A stretch of 6,896 bases of DNA. It comes from Bacilli bacterium (GTDB lineage Bacteria; Bacillota_I; Bacilli_A; RF39; UBA660). Position numbers and translations under genes: made by a program. The stretch spans positions 1-6,896 of the forward strand of contig CAAETG010000215.1 of the NCBI GenBank assembly GCA_900758895.1. Reading direction: 5' to 3'. The notes under the pieces are model-generated. The model saw only the letters and a program-made list of their open reading frames with translations. It made no database searches and was not told where the DNA came from. This document shows, piece by piece, positions 1 to 5,585 of the stretch. The stretch's first letter is position 1, and each line of letters opens with the position of its first letter.

Positions 1-1816
1 AACCACCAAAATAAATGATCATGCCAAAGAAATATTAGTGTTAGAAAATAAAATTGAAATTTTAAAAGAAAATATTGCCAACAATTCAAAACTTCCGAAT
101 GCGGTAAGAAGTGTTTTAAATAATATGCGTTTAAGAGGAGTTCATAATACAATTGGCAATTTAATTGAAACAGAAAATATGTATGAGTTAGCAATATCAA
201 CATCTCTTGGAGCTTCTTCTAGCTTTTTAGTAGTAGATGATGAAGTATCTACTAAAGAGTGTATTGCGTTTTTAAAAGAGAATCATTTAGGAAGAGCCAC
301 TTTTTTTCCTTTAAATATTATTAGGCCAAGAGAAGTAGCAGCTTCTGATTTAGCCAAAATTAAAAATTTGCCAGGATTAATTGATATTGCCAGTAATTTA
401 GTGAAATATGACAAAGAATACGATAATATTATTAAAAATCAATTAGGCAATGTGATTGTAGTAAATGACATTGATGCTTTAAATCAAGTTGGAAAAATGT
501 TAGATTATCGATATAAAATTGTTTCTTTAGACGGTGAAGTGTTATATGTAGGAGGATCCATCACCGGTGGATCAGTGAAAAATGCAAATACTACTTTCAA
601 TGATAAATTAAAGTTAAATGAATTAGAAGAAAAATTAGAAATTACAAAAGTAGAATTAGAAAATTGGAATCAAGAATATCGTGTATTCAGCGAAAATTTT
701 AATCAATTAGAACAAAAAGCCAGTGATTTATCAAAAAATTTAATTAATTTAAATGAAATATTAAATACTAGAACAAATAAAGTAAGAACAATAGAAGATA
801 ATTTAGCTAAAAAAGAATTAGAGATCAAAGGAAATGAAGAAATTGGTACCAATAAATTAGATCAAAAATTAGTAAGCATTTTAGAAGAAGCAAGTAGTGT
901 ATCTGGAAAAAAAGACATTGTAAGTGTGGAACTAAACAAATTAAAGAAGCAAAAATCGGATTTGTCTTTATTAATTAATGAAATCGAAGCAAAAAATCAT
1001 AAAGCAAATTCTGAGTATAATCGTGTTCAAAATGCTTTAAAAGAAAAAGAAGTATTGCTTGGTAAATATGATGTAAAATTAGATAATTTATTAGTAAACT
1101 TATCAGAAAGTTATTCTATTACTTATGAATATGCTTGTAGTAATTATGAATTAGATATGGAAGAAGATCTTGCCAGATCAAAAGTGGAATCTTTAAAAAA
1201 AGAAATTAGTAGTCTTGGCGAAGTAAACACAGGAGCAATTAATGAATATGAGCGCATTAATGAACGATATGAGTTTTTACTAAAACAAAGCAAAGACTTA
1301 GAAGATTCTAGTTTTGAATTAAATAATATCATAACAGAAATGGACAAAATTATGACACAAAAATTCAAAACAACTTTTGAAGCAATTAGTAAAGAATTTA
1401 ATCATGTTTTTCGTGCTTTATTTAAAGGAGGTAGGGGAAATCTTCGCCTTACCGATCCGAACGATTTATTAAATACAGGAATTGAAATTGAAGCAGAACC
1501 ACCAGGAAAAAAACTAAATTCAATTGGTTTACTCTCAGGTGGAGAAAAAACATTAACAGCAATTGCTGTATTATTTGCTATTTTAAATGTAAAACCAAGC
1601 CCATTCTGCATTCTAGATGAGGTAGAAGCAGCACTTGATGAAGCAAATGTTGATACATTTGGCAAATACTTGCAAGAAAGAAAGGGAATGAGTCAATTTA
1701 TTTTAATTACTCATAAAAAAAGAACAATGGAATATGCGGATGTATTATATGGAATTACGATGCAAGAATCTGGTGTAAGTAAACTAGTAAGTGTAAATTT
1801 AGAAGAAAATGCTTAA
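1..1816 (+). CDS. smc: Chromosome partition protein SMC, C-terminal half (5' end outside window)
   Basis: SMC is the ATPase of the condensin that organises and segregates the chromosome, working with ScpA and ScpB. The reading frame is open to the left edge (from base 2), so the N-terminal head with Walker A and the first coiled-coil arm lie upstream. The GTG at 38 is internal, not a start. Counting residues from that GTG: the hinge spans about 20-180, with RLRGVHNTIG, the FGRATF-like stretch LGRATFFPLNIIR and the closing glycine motif GGSITGG (172-178). A long charged coiled coil follows to about 430. The C-terminal head carries RLTDPNDLL, the ABC signature LSGGEKT (499-505), Walker B and D-loop CILDEVEAALDEANV (524-538, catalytic Glu 528) and the switch His in ITHKKRTMEYAD (His 559). 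The C-terminus resembles B. subtilis SMC almost word for word. The returning arm looks about 100 residues shorter than in B. subtilis. The gene ends in a terminator and faces convergent def, so it is the last gene of its transcript. Confidence 0.97.
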   Translation, partial: TTKINDHAKEILVLENKIEILKENIANNSKLPNAVRSVLNNMRLRGVHNTIGNLIETENMYELAISTSLGASSSFLVVDDEVSTKECIAFLKENHLGRATFFPLNIIRPREVAASDLAKIKNLPGLIDIASNLVKYDKEYDNIIKNQLGNVIVVNDIDALNQVGKMLDYRYKIVSLDGEVLYVGGSITGGSVKNANTTFNDKLKLNELEEKLEITKVELENWNQEYRVFSENFNQLEQKASDLSKNLINLNEILNTRTNKVRTIEDNLAKKELEIKGNEEIGTNKLDQKLVSILEEASSVSGKKDIVSVELNKLKKQKSDLSLLINEIEAKNHKANSEYNRVQNALKEKEVLLGKYDVKLDNLLVNLSESYSITYEYACSNYELDMEEDLARSKVESLKKEISSLGEVNTGAINEYERINERYEFLLKQSKDLEDSSFELNNIITEMDKIMTQKFKTTFEAISKEFNHVFRALFKGGRGNLRLTDPNDLLNTGIEIEAEPPGKKLNSIGLLSGGEKTLTAIAVLFAILNVKPSPFCILDEVEAALDEANVDTFGKYLQERKGMSQFILITHKKRTMEYADVLYGITMQESGVSKLVSVNLEENA

Positions 1817-1835
1817 AATAATGCATTTTCTTTTT
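1803..1835 (+). terminator. Rho-independent terminator overlapping the smc stop codon
   Basis: Inverted repeat AAGAAAATGC (1803-1812) and GCATTTTCTT (1823-1832) with a 10-base loop, followed by further T (to 1835). The stem has 10 pairs but only 3 GC pairs. It includes the last codons and the TAA of smc. It probably works together with the stronger hairpin just downstream. Confidence 0.6.
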
Positions 1836-1867
1836 AAAAAACGGACAGATAATTCTGTCCATTTTTA
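1836..1867. terminator. Bidirectional terminator between convergent smc and def
   Basis: Perfect 7-bp stem GGACAGA (1843-1849) / TCTGTCC (1854-1860) with a 4-base loop TAAT. An A run lies on the left (1836-1841) and a T run on the right (1862-1866), so it reads as hairpin plus U-tract on both strands. The right T run overlaps the def stop codon (TTA at 1865-1867 on +), so def terminates immediately after its last codon. Confidence 0.85.
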
Positions 1868-2416
1868 TATTTCTCGATATTTTTCAGCATCTTTAAAAGG
1901 ATTTTTAGGATCAATTCGGTCAATAAATAAAATACCATTTAAATGATCAATTTCATGCTGAAAAGCAATGGCAATATCTTCTCTTACCCGAATACGAAAT
2001 TGATTCCCTTCCATATCTTGTGCTTCTACTGTAATTCTTGCATATCTTGGAACAATTCCTTCGACATCTCGATTAACACTTAAGCATCCTTCACCTTCAC
2101 CTACATAAATCTGCTCTTCACTATGACTAACAATTTTTGGATTGATAATAATATAATCTTTAAAGGTTCCATCTTCTAATTCTTCAACAATAACAAAAAT
2201 TCTCTTAGGAATACCTATTTGAATATAGGCAAGTCCCATACCAGCTCTTAAATGATATTTCTCTTCATATTCCTCTATTTGACTCATTTTTAAATAAGTA
2301 ATCATATCTTGAATATTTTGCTTATCTTCCATAGATAAAGGAAACACAACTTCTTTACTAGTGCTTCTAAGTCTTTTATCTACTTCGTCTAAAATAGTAA
2401 TATTTGGTAACTTCAT
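1865..2416 (-). CDS. def: Peptide deformylase, type 2 (Gram-positive class)
   Basis: A metallo-hydrolase that removes the formyl group from the N-terminal formyl-methionine of new proteins in the cytosol, before methionine aminopeptidase. At 183 residues it is typical for type 2 enzymes. All three family motifs are present: motif I GMGLAYIQIG (59-68, oxyanion Gln 66), motif II EGCLSV (109-114, metal ligand Cys 111) and motif III QHEIDHLNG (153-161, ligands His 154 and His 158, catalytic Glu 155). The long N-terminal lead with an insertion (about residues 40-58) and EGCLSVNR fit type 2. Odd point: motif I normally reads G-x-G-x-A-A-P/x-Q, and here the second Ala and the next residue are Tyr 64 and Ile 65. 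The ATG at 2414-2416 is supported by AAGGGGTG with 5 bases of spacing. The gene is monocistronic: it has its own promoter and terminator and no fmt or methionine-processing neighbour here. Confidence 0.97.
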   Translation of the reverse strand: MKLPNITILDEVDKRLRSTSKEVVFPLSMEDKQNIQDMITYLKMSQIEEYEEKYHLRAGMGLAYIQIGIPKRIFVIVEELEDGTFKDYIIINPKIVSHSEEQIYVGEGEGCLSVNRDVEGIVPRYARITVEAQDMEGNQFRIRVREDIAIAFQHEIDHLNGILFIDRIDPKNPFKDAEKYREI

Positions 2417-2439
2417 AACTCCACCCCTTAAGTGGCTTT

Positions 2440-2468
2440 ATTTTACCATAAAATTAAAGTTTTGTAAA
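2440..2468 (-). promoter_or_regulatory. SigA-type promoter of def
   Basis: On the minus strand TTTACA (+ strand 2463-2468) is followed after exactly 17 bases by TAAAAT (2440-2445), with an extended -10 TG one base upstream (TGGTAAAAT). Transcription would start about 15-20 bases before the ribosome site of def. The -35 box touches the T run of the terminator of the preceding minus-strand gene, so the two transcription units are packed without spare sequence. Confidence 0.75.
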
Positions 2469-2493
2469 ATAAAAAAGGAAGAAAGCTCTTCCT
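2468..2493 (-). terminator. Terminator of the YjcZ-like gene
   Basis: Perfect 7-bp stem AGGAAGA (2476-2482) / TCTTCCT (2487-2493) with a 4-base loop. On the minus strand it is followed by a T-rich run (A-rich 2466-2476 on +). The stem includes part of the TAG stop of the small gene (2492-2494). Confidence 0.85.
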
Positions 2494-2674
2494 AGTTATT
2501 ATTACCCCAGCTCCATCCAGCGCCAATGATAATAACAAGTAAAATAAATAGGACAATCCATATAGCAGCTCCGATACCGTAGCCACTAGTATATCCAGCA
2601 TAGCCGGTATTACAACAAGGTTGGTATCCGCCATAGCCACCACCATAGTAGCCATTATTTCCATAATAATACAT
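2492..2674 (-). CDS. YjcZ-like small Gly/Tyr-rich membrane protein
   Basis: A 60-residue protein. Residues 1-34 are dominated by Gly and Tyr (runs such as YYGGGYGGY) with a CC pair at 20-21. A single hydrophobic helix follows at about 35-53 (AAIWIVLFILLVIIIGAGW), then a short WGNNN tail. The arrangement and the helix sequence match the tiny YjcZ family of Bacilli, whose consensus helix reads roughly FALIVVLFILLIIVGAS; some members are spore-associated in Bacillus, and the biochemical role is unknown. It is probably inserted in a membrane, with the Gly/Tyr part exposed to one side. The start is secure: AAAGGAGGT (+ strand 2681-2689) lies 6 bases before the ATG, the best ribosome site in the window. 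It has its own terminator, so it is a single-gene unit. A 73-codon frame on the same strand overlaps it but lacks this signal. Confidence 0.85.
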   Translation of the reverse strand: MYYYGNNGYYGGGYGGYQPCCNTGYAGYTSGYGIGAAIWIVLFILLVIIIGAGWSWGNNN

Positions 2675-2680
2675 ATTTAT

Positions 2681-2703
2681 ACCTCCTTTATGTATCTATT
2701 ATA
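2681..2703 (-). promoter_or_regulatory. Ribosome site and -10 box of the YjcZ-like gene
   Basis: The minus strand shows a consensus TATAAT (ATTATA at 2698-2703 on +) about 24 bases before the ATG, then AAAGGAGGT (2681-2689). No convincing -35 box lies 16-18 bases upstream of the -10 (AATGAT, AAATGA or AAAATG). The promoter may therefore depend on an activator or an alternative sigma factor. The ribosome site itself is clear. Confidence 0.5.
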
Positions 2704-2725
2704 GTTTACTCATTTAGGCATCATT

Positions 2726-2753
2726 TTGACATTAAAAATCATGAATTTATAAA
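2726..2753 (+). promoter_or_regulatory. Likely SigA promoter of the ftsW-type gene
   Basis: Consensus -35 TTGACA (2726-2731), 16 bases, then TATAAA (2748-2753). The start point would fall near 2760, giving a leader of about 45 bases before the GTG at 2806. It lies in the divergent region shared with the YjcZ-like gene. Confidence 0.6.
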
Positions 2754-2805
2754 ATTTCTTTAAAATAACGAACGAATATGTTAAACTATATATAGGGTGT
2801 TATTA

Positions 2806-3969
2806 GTGAAGAAACTATTTAGTAAAATGGACATTTGGTTATTAATACTAATGATCATATATAGTATTGTTGGACTTATCATGATTTTTTCCTCATCTAG
2901 TGTATCAACCGTTTTAAGATACAATGTTCCACAATATTACTTCTTTATAAGACAAGCAATTTTCTTAATTGTTGCTTTTATTATTGGCTTTTTAATTGTC
3001 ATTCGTTTTCCAACCAGGAAATATAAATACATAGTTCCTTTTGCCATGATAGGCATTATTGTTGCTTTAGTTGGTTTATTAATCTATGGTGGACTAACAA
3101 ACAATGCTCGTAGTTGGTTTGATTTAGGGCCTTTTGCTCTTCAACCAAGCGAGTTTGCCAAATCCATTATTATCGTTTTTCTAGCAGTTGCTTATAGCAA
3201 ATTAGAAAATAAAAAAAATACGAATATTTATGCTTTCTTAATACCAGTTGCCATTTGTTTGTTAGTTGTTGTTTTAATCGCAATGCAACCTGACTTTGGT
3301 ACAGCATTAATCCTCTGTGGAATTATATTTTTTATTTTCATAAGCATTCCTTATGTAAAACAAAATATCATTAAAGTACTTAAAATCGGCGCTGTATGTC
3401 TTGTAATCGCTGTTCTTGCTCTTTTATATAGTGATGCTGAAATTTTTAATTCAAGGCAACTTCAAAGATTCGAATTCCGTAATCCTTGTGAGAGATATCA
3501 AGAAGACACAGGTTATCAAGTTTGTAACGGCTTTATAGCAATTCATAATGGCGGATTATTTGGAGTAGGGCTTGGTAATAGTAGTCAAAAATATTTATAT
3601 TTACCAGAAAGTCACACCGACTTTATTTTTCCAATCATTGTAGAAGAATTAGGATTACTAGTAGGAATTCTACTAATTATAGGTTATATGGTCATGTTAT
3701 GGCGCATCTTAAAAATTGCACGAGAAGCAGAAAACTTACGGTTAAGCATTCTCGCTTATGGGGTTTTCTTGTATTTATTATTCCACATTTTAATTAATTT
3801 ACTTGGAATACTAGCATTAATTCCATTAACAGGAGTACCGCTTCCACTTTTAAGCTATGGTGGATCATTCACAATAAACGTTGTTATCATGTTATTTGTG
3901 GTGCAAAGAGTAAACATTGAAAATAAAACCATTAAAGCTAAAAGAGAAATGGCTAGAATTACAAATTAA
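2806..3969 (+). CDS. ftsW: SEDS-family peptidoglycan glycosyltransferase, FtsW-like
   Basis: A polytopic membrane enzyme (387 residues, about 10 helices) that polymerises lipid II into glycan strands, with a class B PBP as partner. FtsW acts at the septum; its relatives RodA and SpoVE act in elongation and the spore cortex. Family marks, numbered from GTG 2806: RSWFDLGPFALQPSEFAKS (102-120), QPDFGTA (161-167), the extracytoplasmic loop ending in YLPESHTDFIF (265-275, conserved Asp 272 thought to be catalytic) and LTGVPLPLLSYGGS (341-354). QKYLYLPE favours FtsW over RodA, but sequence alone leaves RodA/SpoVE possible. Start choice: GTG 2806 has AGGGTG (2794-2799) six bases upstream and yields MKKLFSKMD. 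GTG 2797 has no ribosome site, and ATG 2827 would trim the N-terminus. The large loop contains Cys 228 and Cys 240 (NPCERYQ...GYQVCNG), possibly a disulfide. It stands alone between its promoter and a terminator, with no division-cluster neighbours in view. Confidence 0.92.
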   Translation: MKKLFSKMDIWLLILMIIYSIVGLIMIFSSSSVSTVLRYNVPQYYFFIRQAIFLIVAFIIGFLIVIRFPTRKYKYIVPFAMIGIIVALVGLLIYGGLTNNARSWFDLGPFALQPSEFAKSIIIVFLAVAYSKLENKKNTNIYAFLIPVAICLLVVVLIAMQPDFGTALILCGIIFFIFISIPYVKQNIIKVLKIGAVCLVIAVLALLYSDAEIFNSRQLQRFEFRNPCERYQEDTGYQVCNGFIAIHNGGLFGVGLGNSSQKYLYLPESHTDFIFPIIVEELGLLVGILLIIGYMVMLWRILKIAREAENLRLSILAYGVFLYLLFHILINLLGILALIPLTGVPLPLLSYGGSFTINVVIMLFVVQRVNIENKTIKAKREMARITN

Positions 3970-3997
3970 AACAATAGTGTTAAGCTATTGTTTTTTT
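3968..3997. terminator. Bidirectional terminator between ftsW-type gene and xre
   Basis: Stem AAAACAATAG (3968-3977) / CTATTGTTTT (3985-3994) with a 7-base loop, followed by three more T. An A-rich left arm makes it usable on the minus strand as well. It starts inside the TAA of the plus gene and includes the TAG stop of the minus-strand regulator, so both genes end within one hairpin. Confidence 0.85.
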
Positions 3998-4206
3998 CTA
4001 GGATAAGGCTTTCTTTCATCAGTAAGTTCTAAAAGATAATCAACGCTTGTATTATAAAATAGAGCAAGTTTAATAAGACTATCTTTATCAATACTAATCT
4101 CATCATTTTCATAACGAGAATAAGTTTGTTGACTAACGTTTAGAAGTTTTGCTAAATCAGATTGATATAAATCACGATCTTCACGCATATCTCTTAATCT
4201 TTCCAT
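3985..4206 (-). CDS. Small XRE (Cro/CI-type) helix-turn-helix regulator
   Basis: A 73-residue DNA-binding protein consisting of little more than one HTH_3 domain. Helix 2 is about YQSDLAKLLN (14-23) and recognition helix 3 SQQTYSRYEND (25-35). The canonical continuation follows: ISIDKDSLIKLALFYNTSVDYLLELTD (37-63), then a basic tail PYPRKKQ. There is no sensor, protease or dimerisation domain beyond the HTH fold, as in Cro or immunity-type repressors; it presumably binds as a dimer. The ATG at 4204-4206 is preceded by AGGTGATC (4209-4216 on +), an exact match to the distal part of the anti-Shine-Dalgarno complement. The gene diverges from the surface-protein gene, and the shared region carries three matching operator-like sites, which suggests that it represses that gene and itself (inference). 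The inducing signal cannot be seen. Confidence 0.93.
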   Translation of the reverse strand: MERLRDMREDRDLYQSDLAKLLNVSQQTYSRYENDEISIDKDSLIKLALFYNTSVDYLLELTDERKPYPRKKQ

Positions 4207-4227
4207 TTGATCACCTATTGGAATTTT

Positions 4228-4233
4228 ACTATA
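4228..4233 (-). promoter_or_regulatory. Possible -10 box of xre
   Basis: TATAGT on the minus strand, placed so that the start point would lie just upstream of the ribosome site of xre. No good -35 box is seen at 16-18 bases, where the region overlaps the TTGACA of the opposing promoter. Repeat O1 overlaps this box, which fits autoregulation. This is a weak call. Confidence 0.35.
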
Positions 4234-4249
4234 TTCGTAAAAAGAGTAT
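4231..4249. promoter_or_regulatory. Operator-like repeat O1 (xre proximal)
   Basis: ATATTCGTAAAAAGAGTAT. It shares 14 invariant positions with O2 and O3 (ATA--CGTAA-A-G-GTAT). The outer ends are dyad-related (ATATTC against GAGTAT, 5 of 6 complementary). It overlaps the candidate xre -10 box and touches the first base of the opposing -35 box. Binding by the XRE protein is inferred. Confidence 0.65.
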
Positions 4250-4277
4250 TGACATATATCCGTAATACGCGTATACT
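4249..4277 (+). promoter_or_regulatory. Strong SigA-type promoter of the surface-protein gene
   Basis: Perfect TTGACA (4249-4254), 17 bases, TATACT (4272-4277), giving a start point near 4284 and a leader of about 75 bases. O2 fills the spacer and covers half of the -10 box, so a bound repressor would exclude polymerase. A second -10-like TATAAT at 4319-4324 has no -35 box. Confidence 0.8.
4256..4274. promoter_or_regulatory. Operator-like repeat O2 (inside the promoter)
   Basis: ATATCCGTAATACGCGTAT. It contains a perfect 10-bp palindrome ATACGCGTAT (4265-4274). It lies between -35 and -10 of the plus-strand promoter and overlaps the -10. Its start is 25 bp from that of O1. Confidence 0.75.
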
Positions 4278-4286
4278 AATATTATG

Positions 4287-4305
4287 ATACACGTAATAAG
4301 CGTAT
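4287..4305. promoter_or_regulatory. Operator-like repeat O3 (just downstream of start point)
   Basis: ATACACGTAATAAGCGTAT, flanked by G and C so that the dyad extends to GATAC...GTATC. Its core CGTAATAAGCGTAT differs from that of O2 at one base of 14. Its start is 31 bp from that of O2, about three helical turns, so O2 and O3 face the same side of the DNA. Confidence 0.75.
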
Positions 4306-4358
4306 CATATTCCTAAAATATAATAAATGAAGATAGACTTCACGAAAGGATGTAAAGA

Positions 4359-5585
4359 ATGAAATTTGAGGTGCTAAAACAAAGTCATTTAAAAAGGAAT
4401 ATTTTAATTGGAATCGCAGTAATAGTAATACTAATAACAATAATTTTAACATTTACAAGAGCAAAATATCGTGTAACAGAATCAATACCACTTGTCAACG
4501 GAACAATTAATTATACCCCTTATGATTTAAACGTAATTGCCATGTATCAAGAAAATGAAAGTGGAGAATATGAAAGCATCAGCACGGTGCCAAGCAGAGG
4601 ATATGCTTTAAATAAAGAGAGAACTTATTGTGAAGTAAATGGCGAAAAGGATGATGCCATTTCAATTGAATATAAAAATGGTATTGTAAATATCGGCGTA
4701 ACTCAAAAAGGAACAAAATGTTATTTATATTTTGAAATATCAATAGAAGCATCAAATATTATTGAAGATATCTATCCAGACAGACAAGATATATTAGTCT
4801 ATGATGACTATAATAATTTGCGGTATTTTGGAGCAAATCCAGATAATTATGTATATTTTAACTGTGATGATTACAATAATCCAAGTTCTAGTACGTGTGA
4901 ATTATGGCGAATTATAGGAGTATTTAATGAAGATACCCATGAAGTGAGTGGTGAAAAATTAGTTAAAATAATACGAAATGATTCGATAGGAAGTTTTGCT
5001 TGGAACACTAATCGCACTAATAATTGGTCAATAGCAAGTTTACAAAAAAGTTTAAATGAAGATTACTTGGAAGGAAATACATTAGGAAACGGAAAAGGAA
5101 TAACTGAAGAAACTAGAAAAATGATTGAAACAATAACATGGAAATTAGGCGGACGAGAAAGTGATGCAACAACAAGCGAGTATTATCAGACTGAAAGAGG
5201 AACCGGTGCCTATAACGGAAGGCCAACGGAATGGAGTGGGAAAATAGCCTTAATGTATCCAAGTGATTATGGTTACGCTACAAGTGGAGGAAGCACAACG
5301 AATAGAAAGACTTGCTTAGAGACAGATTTGGATGATTGGTCTTTGTCAGATATTAGTGACTGTAGAAATAACAATTGGCTTTTTGATGGTAATAGTCAAT
5401 GGCTTCTTACTCCACGGTCAGCGGCAGGTTCTTATGCTTATACTTTAAGATCAACTGGCAATGTATATAACATCAATTTTACAGATATGACTTTTGTAAT
5501 TTATCCTTCATTATATCTCACATACGCGGTATCAATTAGTGGAGGAACGGGTTCTGCATCCGACCCATTCACATTAAAACTATAA
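4359..5585 (+). CDS. Membrane-anchored, cysteine-rich envelope protein of unknown function
   Basis: A 408-residue protein with a short basic N-terminus, one hydrophobic segment at about 14-34 (signal anchor or uncleaved signal; no lipobox) and a large polar exterior. Part one (about 35-130) is beta-rich with Cys 91 and Cys 121. Part two (about 135-408) begins DILVYDDYNNLRYFGANPDNYVYFNC, then ELWRIIGVFN, VKIIRND, SFAWNTNRTNNWSIASLQKSLNEDYL, LMYPSDYGYATSGG, WLLTPRS, and ends PSLYLTYAVSISGGTGSASDPFTL. This pattern recalls uncharacterised surface proteins of gut Firmicutes related to the DUF6273/FISUMP type (recognised by pattern, not verified). The six cysteines form three close pairs (91/121, 169/180, 319/335), suggesting disulfides outside the cell. 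There is no LPXTG motif or enzyme signature. The ATG follows AAAGGA with 8 bases of spacing. Expression is probably set by the divergent XRE regulator. Adhesin, binding protein or bacteriocin-like roles are all open. Confidence 0.85.
   Translation: MKFEVLKQSHLKRNILIGIAVIVILITIILTFTRAKYRVTESIPLVNGTINYTPYDLNVIAMYQENESGEYESISTVPSRGYALNKERTYCEVNGEKDDAISIEYKNGIVNIGVTQKGTKCYLYFEISIEASNIIEDIYPDRQDILVYDDYNNLRYFGANPDNYVYFNCDDYNNPSSSTCELWRIIGVFNEDTHEVSGEKLVKIIRNDSIGSFAWNTNRTNNWSIASLQKSLNEDYLEGNTLGNGKGITEETRKMIETITWKLGGRESDATTSEYYQTERGTGAYNGRPTEWSGKIALMYPSDYGYATSGGSTTNRKTCLETDLDDWSLSDISDCRNNNWLFDGNSQWLLTPRSAAGSYAYTLRSTGNVYNINFTDMTFVIYPSLYLTYAVSISGGTGSASDPFTLKL

Noticed and set aside
38..40. GTG as the start of the SMC fragment
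   Set aside because: The same frame is open to the left edge and reads as coiled coil before the hinge, so this is an internal valine of a gene that begins outside the window.
1144..1665. Two minus-strand frames (1144-1368 and 1402-1665)
   Set aside because: Both lie wholly within the conserved smc coding region, lack ribosome sites and have no recognisable protein features.
2443..2664. 73-codon minus-strand frame over the YjcZ-like gene
   Set aside because: It overlaps the 60-residue gene in another frame, which has the perfect ribosome site, family-like sequence and a terminator at its stop. The longer frame runs through that terminator and the def promoter.
4207..4358. CRISPR array or phage attachment site
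   Set aside because: The three repeats are short, unequally spaced (25 and 31 bp), partly dyad-symmetric and placed on promoter elements, which fits operators. No integrase, Cas gene or transfer RNA is present.
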